Source: Candidatus Woesearchaeota archaeon
GTDB lineage: Archaea; Nanobdellota; Nanobdellia; Woesearchaeales; UBA119
Reading direction: 5' to 3'
Assembly (NCBI GenBank): GCA_030156615.1
Contig: JASGME010000007.1
Coordinates: 1-43,142 of the forward strand
Length of the DNA stretch: 43,142 nucleotides
The notes under the pieces are model-generated. The model had not been told where the DNA came from and ran no database searches. It was given only the letters and a program-made list of their open reading frames with translations. A program made the translations under genes and the position numbers. This document shows positions 24,470 through 32,975 of this stretch, in pieces (position 1 is the stretch's first letter; each line of letters starts with the position of its first letter).

Positions 24470-27235
24470 ATGGATTATAAAGGGCTTAGTTCTGAAGAGG
24501 TGGAAGAATCAAGGGCGAGGTTCGGCTACAATGAAATCCCAAAAGGAGAAGAATTAACTGCCCTTAAAATATTTCTTAGACAATTTGAGGGTGTAACAAT
24601 ATATCTGCTCCTTGCTGTCCTGGGAATTTCAATATTTCTTCATGAAACTGCAGAGGTTATTGTTGTTTCGGTTATTATTTTCATAGTGCTCTTTTTAGGA
24701 TTCATAAATGAATACCGGGCAAGTAAGGAGATGAAGTCTTTAAGGAAGCTTATAGTTCCGGAGTGCATTGTCATTAGAAATGGAAAGAAAGAGGTTATTC
24801 CTACAAAAGAAGTTGTTCCAGGAGATATAGTTTATCTTTCTACAGGAGATATAGTACCTGCTGATGGCTTCATCTTTGACTCTTTAGATTTAAGAATAAA
24901 TGAATCAATCCTGACAGGAGAGTCTGAAGCTGCTTTGAAAGAGCCAACGAAGAAGGCAGACAAACACATAAATTCCAATGAGCTGCCTGTTGAAATCCTA
25001 GATCAACTTTCCGAAGAGAACAAAGCATATATGTCAACATCTGTTGTTGAAGGGAATGGTTATCTCAAGGTAACACATATAGGGAAGAATACTGAATTTG
25101 CCAAGATCGCACAGATGGTAAAAGAACAGAAAGCGAAGAGCATAGATCTGACTGAAAGACCTCTTAAGTTCCTTACACTTGTTGCAATAATCTTTGCTAT
25201 TGCTACATTTTTTGTATTCGTTTTTAGGAATACTAGCTTTCCTAATCCATTCATAGAATTCTTTAATGCGGGCTTATTGATTGAAGGCTTGACAATTACA
25301 CTTGCAATGCTTGTTGCTGGTTTGCCTGAGGGATTGCCTGTAGTGAAAAGCATAGCCCTTTCGTTGGGCGTCAGGGAGATGAGCAAGAGGAATGCTCTTG
25401 TGAACAGATTAAATGCTATACAGGCCATTGGAAAGACTTCTTTTATATGCGTAGATAAAACAGGAACTTTAACAAAGAACGAATTAACTGCTCAGATGTT
25501 CTTTTTTAACAATAAAAAATATGATGTAAGTGGTGCTGGCTATAATAACAAAGGAGAGATAAGAAACAAAAGCAGGAAAGTTGATTATAAAGAAGTTGAA
25601 CTATTTGTTGATTCTTTGATTCTTTGCAACGAAACTGAGTTGAAAATCAAAACGGAAAAAGAGGATGAGATAGAATATGAGGTGCTTGGATCAACAACAG
25701 AAGGAAGTCTTTTAGTTCTTGGAGAGAAATTAGGGATAACGAAAGCAGAGCTTGATTCAAGATATACCAAAATAGAAGAGATCCCTTTTTCATCAAGCAG
25801 GAAATATATGGCAACATTGCATAAATTTCCCTTTTCCTTGGTTCTTCATTCAGGCTCGGCTTTAAACAATGAAATAAATAAGGAGAAGCTTGAGAACACT
25901 TTATTTGTGAAAGGAGCACCAGAGATATTGCTAAAGAAAAGCGACAGGATTGTTGAGAAGTCGCATATAGAGAAATTAACAAAAAGGCGTCAACAAGAGA
26001 TAGAAGATGAAATAGAAAAGCTTAGCTCACAAGGATACAGGATATTGGGAGCTGCCGCTAAAACTCTGAAGAAAGGAGAAAAACTTGACGAATCCTCAGT
26101 GGAGGGCTTAATTTTCCTTGGCTTCATTGTTCTGAGAGATGCTCCAAGGGAAGAGGTTCCGGAAGCAATCAGAGATGCTAAAAACGCTGGCATAAAAATA
26201 ATGATGATTACAGGGGATCATAGGAATACTGGAGAGGCAATTGCAAAAGATGTTGGCTTAATCTCTGAAAAAGACAAGAACAAGATAATCTTAACAGGGC
26301 AGGAGTTGGATTCATTAACGGATGAAGAACTTGAATCAATTGTTGAACAGATTGTAATCTGTGCAAGAGCCAGACCTGAGCATAAACTTAGGATAATCTC
26401 TGCATTAAAGAAAAAGAATCATATAGTTGCAATGACAGGAGATGGTGTAAATGATGCTCCTGCATTGAAGAAGGCAGATATAGGTATTGCAGTTGGCTCC
26501 GGGACAGAGGTTGCTAAAGAGGTAAGTGATATTATACTTAATGATGATAGTTTCTCAACGATTGTTTCTGCAATACACGAAGGAAGGAGATTTCTTGAGA
26601 ATCTTCAGAAGTTTGGCTCATACCAGTTTAGTGCAAATATTGTAGAAATTTCAATTATCTTTCTCTCTATATTGTTAGGAGTGCCTTCAGCATTAACAGC
26701 ATTACAAATATTGTTTATGAACCTTGTTACGGATGATTTGCCGGCAATTGCATTATCAGCTAACAAGGCATCTAAAGATGTTCTAAGATGGAAAGTGAAA
26801 AAAGAGGAAGGCTTATTCACGAAACCACTGACATTGTTAACGATTACATCTTCTGCGATTATGACCTTCTTTGTATTTTTCACATATCTAATAAGTCTTA
26901 ATAGAACAAGTATATTGGAACTATCAAGAGGCTCTGCCCTATTCCTGCTCATCTTGTTTGAATTGCTTTTCGCTGTTAGCTTCAGATCCTTTAGAAAACC
27001 ATTCTTCAAGATAAGGCTTAAAGAAAATAAATTCTTGCTTGTTGCTATAATAATCTCATTTATAGCAACAATATTCATATTCGTGGAACCATTGAATTAT
27101 GTCTTTGGTGTTACTATGATTCCAGTGAGCTGGATGCTGTGGCTATTTGGAATAAGCTTCTTAGGATTAGCCATATTTGACTTCCTCAAGCTCAGAATAA
27201 TGAAATCGTATTATGCATTAGAAGAAAGAGTTTAG
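24470..27235 (+). CDS. P-type cation-transporting ATPase, Ca2+ (P2A) type
   Basis: This protein of 921 residues starts with the cation ATPase N-terminal segment (LSSEEVEESRARFGYNEIP). The actuator loop TGES is at 149-152. PEGLP (286-290) in the fourth helix marks the P2 (Ca2+/Na+-K+) group. The phosphorylation site is D329 in CVDKTGTLT. The nucleotide-binding region has the KGAPEI(L) motif, and the hinge is MTGDGVNDAPAL (GDGVND 657-662). Six C-terminal helices follow, with NIVEIS and MNLVTDDLPAIAL carrying polar ion-site residues. The role is export of Ca2+, or possibly another cation, at the cost of ATP. The length and helix number are usual for SERCA/PMR1-like bacterial and archaeal members. 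It stands alone, with no regulator gene beside it. Confidence 0.93.
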   Translation: MDYKGLSSEEVEESRARFGYNEIPKGEELTALKIFLRQFEGVTIYLLLAVLGISIFLHETAEVIVVSVIIFIVLFLGFINEYRASKEMKSLRKLIVPECIVIRNGKKEVIPTKEVVPGDIVYLSTGDIVPADGFIFDSLDLRINESILTGESEAALKEPTKKADKHINSNELPVEILDQLSEENKAYMSTSVVEGNGYLKVTHIGKNTEFAKIAQMVKEQKAKSIDLTERPLKFLTLVAIIFAIATFFVFVFRNTSFPNPFIEFFNAGLLIEGLTITLAMLVAGLPEGLPVVKSIALSLGVREMSKRNALVNRLNAIQAIGKTSFICVDKTGTLTKNELTAQMFFFNNKKYDVSGAGYNNKGEIRNKSRKVDYKEVELFVDSLILCNETELKIKTEKEDEIEYEVLGSTTEGSLLVLGEKLGITKAELDSRYTKIEEIPFSSSRKYMATLHKFPFSLVLHSGSALNNEINKEKLENTLFVKGAPEILLKKSDRIVEKSHIEKLTKRRQQEIEDEIEKLSSQGYRILGAAAKTLKKGEKLDESSVEGLIFLGFIVLRDAPREEVPEAIRDAKNAGIKIMMITGDHRNTGEAIAKDVGLISEKDKNKIILTGQELDSLTDEELESIVEQIVICARARPEHKLRIISALKKKNHIVAMTGDGVNDAPALKKADIGIAVGSGTEVAKEVSDIILNDDSFSTIVSAIHEGRRFLENLQKFGSYQFSANIVEISIIFLSILLGVPSALTALQILFMNLVTDDLPAIALSANKASKDVLRWKVKKEEGLFTKPLTLLTITSSAIMTFFVFFTYLISLNRTSILELSRGSALFLLILFELLFAVSFRSFRKPFFKIRLKENKFLLVAIIISFIATIFIFVEPLNYVFGVTMIPVSWMLWLFGISFLGLAIFDFLKLRIMKSYYALEERV

Positions 27236-27245
27236 GAGTTTACCT

Positions 27246-27664
27246 TTAATTAGTTACTAATTTTTCTTTGATGATCTCTTTCATTTTATCAATAATCTTC
27301 TATATATCTTTTATCTTCCTCTCAATGTAATCTTTATCCACAAAAAAACCATCATAAGCTATCTTATTTCTTTTTATCCTTAAATCATCAACTAAAGAAA
27401 CTTCATATTCACTAAATTCTTTATAGTTTTCTTGAATGTAATCTATAAGTTTTTTATGTGCTCTTTCTCCATATGTTTTATACCCGTCTAAAAGGAGAAT
27501 AACACTCATCAATTCTCTGATAACATCATAGTATTCTTTTGTAACAATAGAACTGAATTTTGTAATATCAATAATCTCAATCAGTTCTATTGTAGAATCT
27601 ACATCTTAAGGATTGATTGTGCTTTTTCTTTGTCTGGTGTTACTTTAATTAAACCCTCTATCAT
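27246..27664 (-). pseudogene. Broken HEPN-domain gene (frameshift plus in-frame stop)
   Basis: Starting at ATG 27664 the frame reads MIEGLIKVTPDKEKAQSILKM and stops at TAG. One base later in phase it continues VDSTIELIEIIDITKF...YKTYGERAHKKLIDYIQENY...DDLRIKRNKIAYDGFFV. It meets TAG at 27300-27302 and then reads KIIDKMKEIIKEKLVTN to TAA. The joined product is a HEPN protein with the typical helix pattern and R-N-x3-Y(D)G end. A single base (for example a G after ILK) would restore the first break. Its start overlaps the stop of the upstream nucleotidyltransferase gene (ATGA), the usual layout of MNT-HEPN pairs. The RxxxxH motif of RNase HEPNs has tyrosine in place of histidine. TAG ends other genes here, so it is a true stop. 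Confidence 0.75.
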
Positions 27665-28209
27665 TTTAAGAATTTTACCATCAAGTATCCTTTAAGTTTA
27701 TCACCATTTATAATGTTTTGCTTCAATTCTTCGCTCAATTTATCAAAATCCTTCTCAAAGAATATATTTATTTTCCTTTTTAATTCTCCCTCAAATTTAG
27801 TTAAATCTAATTTCTTCTCATTACATTGTAAATATAAATCAATATCACTACCTTCAATATCTTCTCCTTTTGAAGCAGAACCAAACAAAATTATAACATC
27901 AGGCATACATTCATCATCAAGATAATCTAAAAGCCCAGATTCCTTTATTCTCCTTATGATATTAAGTCTCTTTAAGAACTTAAAATAATCATTATCTCTA
28001 TTGGCATAATAAGTTGGGTATTTGTGAACTCTATGCTCCTTTTTCACAATCAAATTTTCATTTTCTAACTCTTCCAAGTATAGTTTAACAGATTTTGGAG
28101 CTAATTTAATTTTCCTACTGATCTCTCTAAGCTGAAACCCGGAACCTTCGGGTAAGGGATTATCAAAAAACACTTCTAAAACCTTCTGGAGGTTATCTTT
28201 TTTTAACAT
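27661..28209 (-). CDS. HTH-MNT protein (minimal nucleotidyltransferase antitoxin-like)
   Basis: The protein has 182 residues. The N-terminal winged helix (about 1-70, LREISRKIKLAPKSVKLYLEEL) should bind DNA. It is followed by a polymerase-beta-like minimal nucleotidyltransferase: IILFGSASKGEDIEGSDIDLYL contains the GS...(S)DIDL motif with the catalytic aspartates. In MNT-HEPN toxin-antitoxin modules this enzyme adenylylates the HEPN partner and neutralises it. Here the HEPN gene directly downstream is broken, so the protein may have lost its partner or may serve another function. A 7-base inverted repeat ends just before its start codon, consistent with self-repression. The antitoxin role is known for the family; its activity here is inferred. 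Confidence 0.82.
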   Translation of the reverse strand: MLKKDNLQKVLEVFFDNPLPEGSGFQLREISRKIKLAPKSVKLYLEELENENLIVKKEHRVHKYPTYYANRDNDYFKFLKRLNIIRRIKESGLLDYLDDECMPDVIILFGSASKGEDIEGSDIDLYLQCNEKKLDLTKFEGELKRKINIFFEKDFDKLSEELKQNIINGDKLKGYLMVKFLK

Positions 28210-28210
28210 A

Positions 28211-28242
28211 TGTAATAATAATATTACAACTGATATAAAAAT
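28211..28242 (-). promoter_or_regulatory. Operator and TATA box of the HTH-MNT gene
   Basis: TGTAATA (28211-28217) and TATTACA (28222-28228) form a perfect inverted repeat with 4 bases between, two bases from ATG 28209. A minus-strand TATA, atttttatatc (28232-28242), lies behind it. Further tattac copies occur at 28242 (tattacg) and 28282 (tattaca). Confidence 0.6.
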
Positions 28243-28352
28243 ATTACGATTTTGATACTATCTACGATTCACTTGAGACATTATTACATCAGAGATAGTT
28301 GATTCAAACATAAACCTTTTAAAACCATTTAATCTTCATTGAGTTATTAAAC

Positions 28353-28373
28353 ATGAGACTAACGAGAAAATGA
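28353..28373 (+). other. Six-codon leader ORF coupled to PPDK
   Basis: ATG 28353 encodes Met-Arg-Leu-Thr-Arg-Lys and stops at TGA 28371-28373, which overlaps the PPDK start codon (ATGA). A TATA-like ccttttaaaacc (28315-28326) lies 27-38 bases upstream, so a leaderless transcript could begin at this mini-ORF. Translation of PPDK might then depend on reinitiation. Confidence 0.35.
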
Positions 28374-30994
28374 AATATGTATATTATTTTGAGGAAGGAA
28401 ATAAGGATATGAAAGAGTTGTTAGGAGGAAAAGGGGCAAACCTTTCTGAGATGAGATCTATGAATATTCCTGTCCCTGCTGGCTTTATCATAACAATAAA
28501 AGCCTGCGAGATTTATTATAAGAATAAAAAGAGGATTCCTGAAGAGATAAAACAAGAGATTAAATGGCATCTTAATAAACTTGAAAGAGATACAGGTAAG
28601 AGATTTGGAGACAAGAAGAATCCATTGCTTGTTTCAGTAAGATCCGGAGCAGCGGTCTCAATGCCCGGAATGCTTGATACTATTCTAAACATAGGTTTAA
28701 ACGATGAAACTAGCAGAGGCTTAGCAAAAGCAATGCATAGCGAAAGAATGGCTCTTGATTCATACAAAAGATTAATTCAAACATATGCCAGCACGGTATT
28801 TGAAATTGAAGATTCTAAATTCGAAGCGATAATTGAAGAGATTAAAAGAAGGAAAAGAGTTAAGAGCATTGATTCTTTAGATGTTGAAAGTCTGAGAGAG
28901 ATTATTAAAAGATTCAAAGGGGTAATAAGAGATGCAAAGAAAGAATTTCCTCAGAATGTAGAAGAACAGCTATGGCAAGCCATTAATGCTGTATTTAACT
29001 CTTGGAACAATGATAGAGCAATACATTATAGAAAGGTAAACAAGATAAAGAATGCAGGCGGAACTGCAGCAATAATACAAGAGATTGTTTTTGGAAATCT
29101 TGGCAAAGATTCTGGCACAGGGGTTTATTTTACAAGAAATCCTATTTCAGGCAAAAAAGAAGCTTTTGGAGAATACATATTGAATGCACAGGGAGATGAT
29201 TTAGTAGGAGGCAAAAAAACTCCTAAAAACATACAAAAGCTAAAGCAAGCAATGCCAAAAGTGTTCAAAGAGTTAATTTCAATAGGAAAAAAGCTTGAAA
29301 ATCATTACAAAGACATGCAGGATATTGAATTCACAATTGAGAAGGGAAAGTTATACATTCTCCAAACAAGAAGCGGGAAAAGAACTGCATTGGCTGATGT
29401 TAATATTGCAGTAGATCTTGCTAATGAAGGTTTAATAGAGAAAGAAGAGGCTTTGTTAAGAGTAAAAGCAGAGTCTATCTCAGGATTGCTACATAAGAGG
29501 TTAAAAGAAGAGGAGAAAGCTTTGCACAAGGCTATCGCAAAGGGATTGCCGGCATCAATAGGAGCCGTCAGTGGAGAAATCGCTTTTGATTCAAAGGAAG
29601 CCAAGCAGATGAAGGAAAAGGGAAAAGATGTAATACTTATAAGAACAGAAACTTCTCCTGAGGATATTGCAGGGATGAACTTCGCTGAGGGACTTCTAAC
29701 TAAATTTGGAGGCATGACATCTCATGCAGCAGTGGTCGCGAGAGGGATTGGAAAATGTATAATCGTTGGATGTTCAGACATGGAAATAGATTACAATAAA
29801 AGAGAACTAAGGATTGGAGGTAAAATACTCAAAAAGGGGGATACAATAACATTAGATGGAAGAACTGGAGAGGTTTTTGAAGGAAGCTTAGCTACAACAG
29901 ATTCTGAGCTTAGCGGAAACTTAGAAGTTCTTCTTGAATGGGCAGACAAATTCAGAGATTTGGGAATAAGAGCTAATGCTGATAACGCTGAGGATGCTTT
30001 AAAAGCGAGGCAATTAGGAGCTGAAGGGATAGGGTTATGCAGAACAGAACATATGTTCTTTAAAGAAGATAGAATATATGCATTTAGAAGGATGATTCTG
30101 GCAAAGAGCAGAAAAGAGAGAAAAGATGCTCTTGAGGAATTATTGGATCTTCAAAAAAAGGATTTCTTTGAGATTTTTAAAGCAATGAAAGGGCTTCCTG
30201 TTGTAATAAGACTTTTAGATCCGCCATTACATGAATTCTTGCCAAAAGAAAATGAAATAAAGGAAAATGCAAGGATTCTTTCGATAACTGAAGAAGAATT
30301 AAGAAGCAGGATAGAAGGGCTGAAAGAGAGCAATCCAATGCTCGGCCACAGGGGATGCAGACTTTTAATAACATATCCAGAGATTACGCAGATGCAGATA
30401 GAAGCAATTATGGAAGCTGCAATCAAAGCGAATAAAAAAGGCATAAAAAACGAAATAGAAATAATGATTCCTTTCATAGCAGATGTAAATGAATTCATCA
30501 TTCTTAAGAAAATCATAAAAAGGAGTGCGAAAAAGATTTTCAAGAGAGAAGGAAAAGAAATAAGATATAAAATAGGCACCATGATAGAGCTGCCAAGAGC
30601 GGCCCTTACTTCAGGAGATATTGCAAAAGAAGCAGATTTCTTCTCTTTTGGCACAAATGATTTAACCCAGATGAGCTTTGGTTTTTCAAGGGATGATGTA
30701 TCTGGGTTTCTTCCTCAATATTTAGATGAAAGAATCCTTGATGAGGATCCTTTCAAGAGTATTGATAAAGAAGGCGTTGGAAGATTAATAGAGATTGCAT
30801 CTGAAGAAGGGAGAAGAACGAACCCTTCTCTAATTTTGGGCGTTTGTGGAGAGCAAGGAGCAGAACAGAAATCAATTGAATTCTTCAATAACATAAAAAT
30901 CAATTATATAAGTTGCTCTCCTTATGGAGTTCCATCAGCAAGGTTGGCTGCAGCCCAGAGTTCTATTATAAATGAAACAAAAGAAAAGAAATAA
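28370..30994 (+). CDS. ppdK: Pyruvate phosphate dikinase
   Basis: This enzyme of 874 residues interconverts pyruvate, ATP and phosphate with PEP, AMP and pyrophosphate. It shows the N-terminal ATP-grasp domain (GGKGANLSEM at about 18-27, VSVRSGAAVSMPGMLDTILNIGLND), the phosphohistidine domain with GGMTSHAAVVARG (H452), and the C-terminal TIM-barrel PEP-binding domain (GLCRTEHMFF, GHRGCRL, GTMIELPRA) with catalytic C826 in GVCGEQG. The sequence is complete and of normal length. With enolase encoded 4 kb downstream on the same strand, it supports PPDK as the PEP/pyruvate step, in either the glycolytic or the gluconeogenic direction. A six-codon ORF overlaps its start. Confidence 0.96.
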   Translation: MKYVYYFEEGNKDMKELLGGKGANLSEMRSMNIPVPAGFIITIKACEIYYKNKKRIPEEIKQEIKWHLNKLERDTGKRFGDKKNPLLVSVRSGAAVSMPGMLDTILNIGLNDETSRGLAKAMHSERMALDSYKRLIQTYASTVFEIEDSKFEAIIEEIKRRKRVKSIDSLDVESLREIIKRFKGVIRDAKKEFPQNVEEQLWQAINAVFNSWNNDRAIHYRKVNKIKNAGGTAAIIQEIVFGNLGKDSGTGVYFTRNPISGKKEAFGEYILNAQGDDLVGGKKTPKNIQKLKQAMPKVFKELISIGKKLENHYKDMQDIEFTIEKGKLYILQTRSGKRTALADVNIAVDLANEGLIEKEEALLRVKAESISGLLHKRLKEEEKALHKAIAKGLPASIGAVSGEIAFDSKEAKQMKEKGKDVILIRTETSPEDIAGMNFAEGLLTKFGGMTSHAAVVARGIGKCIIVGCSDMEIDYNKRELRIGGKILKKGDTITLDGRTGEVFEGSLATTDSELSGNLEVLLEWADKFRDLGIRANADNAEDALKARQLGAEGIGLCRTEHMFFKEDRIYAFRRMILAKSRKERKDALEELLDLQKKDFFEIFKAMKGLPVVIRLLDPPLHEFLPKENEIKENARILSITEEELRSRIEGLKESNPMLGHRGCRLLITYPEITQMQIEAIMEAAIKANKKGIKNEIEIMIPFIADVNEFIILKKIIKRSAKKIFKREGKEIRYKIGTMIELPRAALTSGDIAKEADFFSFGTNDLTQMSFGFSRDDVSGFLPQYLDERILDEDPFKSIDKEGVGRLIEIASEEGRRTNPSLILGVCGEQGAEQKSIEFFNNIKINYISCSPYGVPSARLAAAQSSIINETKEKK

Positions 30995-31070
30995 AAAAAC
31001 AAATAAGAAAAAGTTTAAGATAAAAAAATCTATGTTAATTCAAGGCAATAAGAGAAGAAACTAAAGAAAT

Positions 31071-31310
31071 CTATCTCTTTTTCTTTCTTCCTCTAGCCAT
31101 CTTTGCTTGGGCAACATCTCCGTCCTTGTCAACAAAGTAGAGATAACCGTCTTCTTTCTTTATATTTGTAGTTGCTACAACTTGGGCCTTGCCCTTTTTC
31201 ACATTCTTCCCTCTTGCCATCGGCACTCTTGCGACATTACCTTTCTTATCAACAAAGTACAGATAGCCTTTCTCCTTTTTTATTCCTACTCTTGCAACCT
31301 TTTTTGCCAT
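31071..31310 (-). CDS. Small basic protein of two tandem repeats, unknown function
   Basis: The protein has 79 residues built from two similar units of about 33 residues: KVARVGIKKEKGYLYFVDKKGNVARVPMARG (about 4-34) and VVATTNIKKEDGYLYFVDKDGDVAQAKMARG (about 44-74). Each is I-K-K-E-x-G-Y-L-Y-F-V-D-K-x-G-(D/N)-V-A-x-x-x-M-A-R-G. The chain is lysine/arginine-rich and ends in RKKKR. GYLYFVDK...G.V.. reads as two strands with a turn. Charge and size fit a nucleic-acid-binding or chromatin-associated protein, but the family is not named and this is inference. It has its own SD (gagg) and stands alone between convergent and unrelated genes. Confidence 0.7.
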   Translation of the reverse strand: MAKKVARVGIKKEKGYLYFVDKKGNVARVPMARGKNVKKGKAQVVATTNIKKEDGYLYFVDKDGDVAQAKMARGRKKKR

Positions 31311-31380
31311 TTTTGTTCCTCTTTATGTTTAAGTAGGGCTATTCTTCAACCCCCTGTTCATTTTTTAGAATAAGAATTAT

Positions 31381-31905
31381 TTAAATTTTTTGTTTTTCTC
31401 GGCTAAAATGTTTATCTGCTTCCTTCAAATAGAGTTTTATCCGCTCTAACAAAGGATCCAATACATGGGGCAAGAAGTATTCTGCGAAGATCTGCTCAAG
31501 AGGAAGAAACTCCCGGATGCGAAAACCATCATCAACCTTCTCGATAAGTCCAAGATCTCTTATTCTGTGAAGCTGCCTGTTGATGTTTGATGGTGTTATT
31601 CCTGTCAAAGGAAGTCCATGTTTATTTCTATAATCAAAAACAAAGTTCTCTACATCCCTTGAAGAAAGGGATTTGCCTTCTGAATAAGCATTAAGCAAGG
31701 CAAGGAAAATATCTACAACAACGTCCCTTGAGTCGCCTGGCTGAAGCAGGCCAAGTGATAAGCATATTCTCTTAGAAAGTTCCCTTTCGTTGAGATCAGA
31801 AGGTTTCTCATATTTCCTAAGATTAAGCTCAAACAGTGGCCTATCCTTCAACTGACCTTTCATTTTATTGAAAAAAGGATAGACCTTTTTATATTTTACT
31901 AACAT
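31381..31905 (-). CDS. Winged-helix DNA-binding protein
   Basis: The protein has 174 residues. The N-terminal segment (about 15-60) has a charged LRKYEKPSDLNERELSKR motif. A helical core follows, then a helix-turn-helix with wing (SSRDVENFVFDYRNKHGLPLTGITPSNINRQLHRIRDLGLIEKVDDGFRI, about 80-130). The acidic C-terminal helix carries LDPLLERIKLYLKEADKHF. The domain is that of MarR-like or ArsR-like archaeal regulators, but the ligand and targets are unknown. The start is uncertain: ATG 31905 follows a TATA at 31924-31931, whereas ATG 31863 follows another (aaatataaaaagg) and gives 160 residues. The upstream flank is a 222-base intergenic region with palindromes. Confidence 0.72.
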   Translation of the reverse strand: MLVKYKKVYPFFNKMKGQLKDRPLFELNLRKYEKPSDLNERELSKRICLSLGLLQPGDSRDVVVDIFLALLNAYSEGKSLSSRDVENFVFDYRNKHGLPLTGITPSNINRQLHRIRDLGLIEKVDDGFRIREFLPLEQIFAEYFLPHVLDPLLERIKLYLKEADKHFSREKQKI

Positions 31906-32127
31906 TCATGGTTTGCCCGAAAAAGTATAAAAGGCATGACGGTTTTGAATTCTTGGTAATAAAAATGAAAAACTAATTATACCTTCTTAAGAAGAGTAAG
32001 GAATATTGTACGAATTTCTAAGGACAATTTCGAATTATTAAGCTAATCATCATTAAGATGATTGATCCTTATGGATAAACAAATTCAACGTTAATTTTAT
32101 TAATCATACTTTATCTAACTCTAGAAT
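31906..32127. other. 222-base intergenic region with two palindromic elements
   Basis: No ORF was recognised. CTTCTTAAGAAG (31983-31994) is a perfect 12-base palindrome. AATCATC (32045-32051) and GATGATT (32057-32063) form a perfect 7-base hairpin with a 5-base loop. TATA-like elements lie at each end, for the divergent winged-helix gene (about 31924) and the PIN gene (tttatta near 32096). Confidence 0.45.
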
Positions 32128-32568
32128 ATGACAGAAAAATCATTTTATGTGGACGCTTGTATTTACCTTAACCTTTGGAAAAAAGAGGGTGATGAAACAA
32201 AAGGCGTTCCATATTGGAAAATCGCAAAAGACTTTTTAAAAAAAATTGATGATAATAATATTACTATTTATTATTCTGGTTTCTTGCTTAAAGAAATAAA
32301 ATATGTAATAGGTGATAAATTGTTTAATGAAAAAAGAAGGCTTTTTGACTCTTCTCCAAATTTCAAAAAGATAAACATCTCGTCAAAAGAATTAAATGAA
32401 GTAAGAAAAATAGAATCAGAATCAAACTTTGAAATTAGTTTTTTCGATATAATTCATATGATACTTTCACGAAAAACTAATTCAATCTTGATTACAAGAG
32501 ACGAAAAACTACTAGAATTATCTAAAAAGTATTCCGTTGAAGCACATAGACCTGAAAATTTTTTATAA
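32128..32568 (+). CDS. PIN-domain ribonuclease, VapC-like toxin
   Basis: The protein has 146 residues. The acidic residues of a PIN active site can be seen: D9 in FYVDACIYLNLW, E in SGFLLKEIKYV (about 57), D in SFFDIIHMIL, and D in ITRDEKLL near the C-terminus. This set coordinates Mg2+ for single-strand RNA cleavage. VapC toxins cleave tRNA or rRNA and are held by a VapB antitoxin. Here the candidate partner, an RHH protein, is encoded on the opposite strand with 3' ends overlapping by 6 bases, unlike the usual antitoxin-first operon. It may instead act with an antitoxin elsewhere. Confidence 0.82.
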   Translation: MTEKSFYVDACIYLNLWKKEGDETKGVPYWKIAKDFLKKIDDNNITIYYSGFLLKEIKYVIGDKLFNEKRRLFDSSPNFKKINISSKELNEVRKIESESNFEISFFDIIHMILSRKTNSILITRDEKLLELSKKYSVEAHRPENFL

Positions 32569-32805
32569 ACTGTTAATTTCATCAAGATCAATAGGTTGAC
32601 TTGATAAGATTTTCCTTATTTCTCTTATTTGTTCGACAGAATCCCCATTATTAGGAACAGTTCCAACTTCTTTTTCCCAAACAAATCTTCGGACTGCATC
32701 TCTAATGACCTCGGATCTATTTGAATAAATTCCTTTATCTACAAGAGAGTCAATTAACCTCAGTAATCCCTGATTTAATCTTATTTGTATTGTTTCCATT
32801 ACCAT
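32563..32805 (-). CDS. Ribbon-helix-helix protein, VapB-like antitoxin or regulator
   Basis: The protein has 80 residues. METIQIRLNQGLLRLIDSLVDKGIYSNRSEVIRDAVRRFV is the MetJ/Arc-type ribbon and two helices, with the basic ribbon strand at the start. The C-terminal tail (VEQIREIRKILSSQPIDLDEINSL) is the usual toxin-binding or dimerisation extension. ATG 32805 (MVMET) follows a minus-strand TATA (32824-32836) by about 25 bases; ATG 32799 is the alternative. The start codon lies within the inverted repeat CATTAC-CATA-GTAATG, so self-repression is likely. Its convergent neighbour is the PIN toxin gene, with which it may pair. Confidence 0.8.
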   Translation of the reverse strand: MVMETIQIRLNQGLLRLIDSLVDKGIYSNRSEVIRDAVRRFVWEKEVGTVPNNGDSVEQIREIRKILSSQPIDLDEINSL

Positions 32806-32812
32806 AGTAATG
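32797..32812. promoter_or_regulatory. Candidate RHH operator over the antitoxin start codon
   Basis: CATTAC (32797-32802) and GTAATG (32807-32812) are perfect inverted copies separated by CATA, covering the ATG of the RHH gene, about 25 bases after its TATA box (32824-32836, minus strand). This is the usual size and position of RHH autoregulation sites. Confidence 0.55.
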
Positions 32813-32975
32813 AATTAGTGATTGATTATATAAAACTTTCGTAATTTTTTGATTTTTGTGCCTTTTTTAGTTAAAATTTTACATTTGGTTCGATTTTAAT
32901 GCTTAATGTATCATCAAAAAGTTAAGAGAGCAAGAAAACGAAATCTTTAAATAATCTATTCTCAGTTGATGAACT

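Noticed and set aside
27300-27302. TAG in the HEPN gene as a pyrrolysine codon
   Set aside because: The gene already carries a frameshift, and TAG ends normal genes here such as the P-type ATPase. No pyrrolysine genes are visible.
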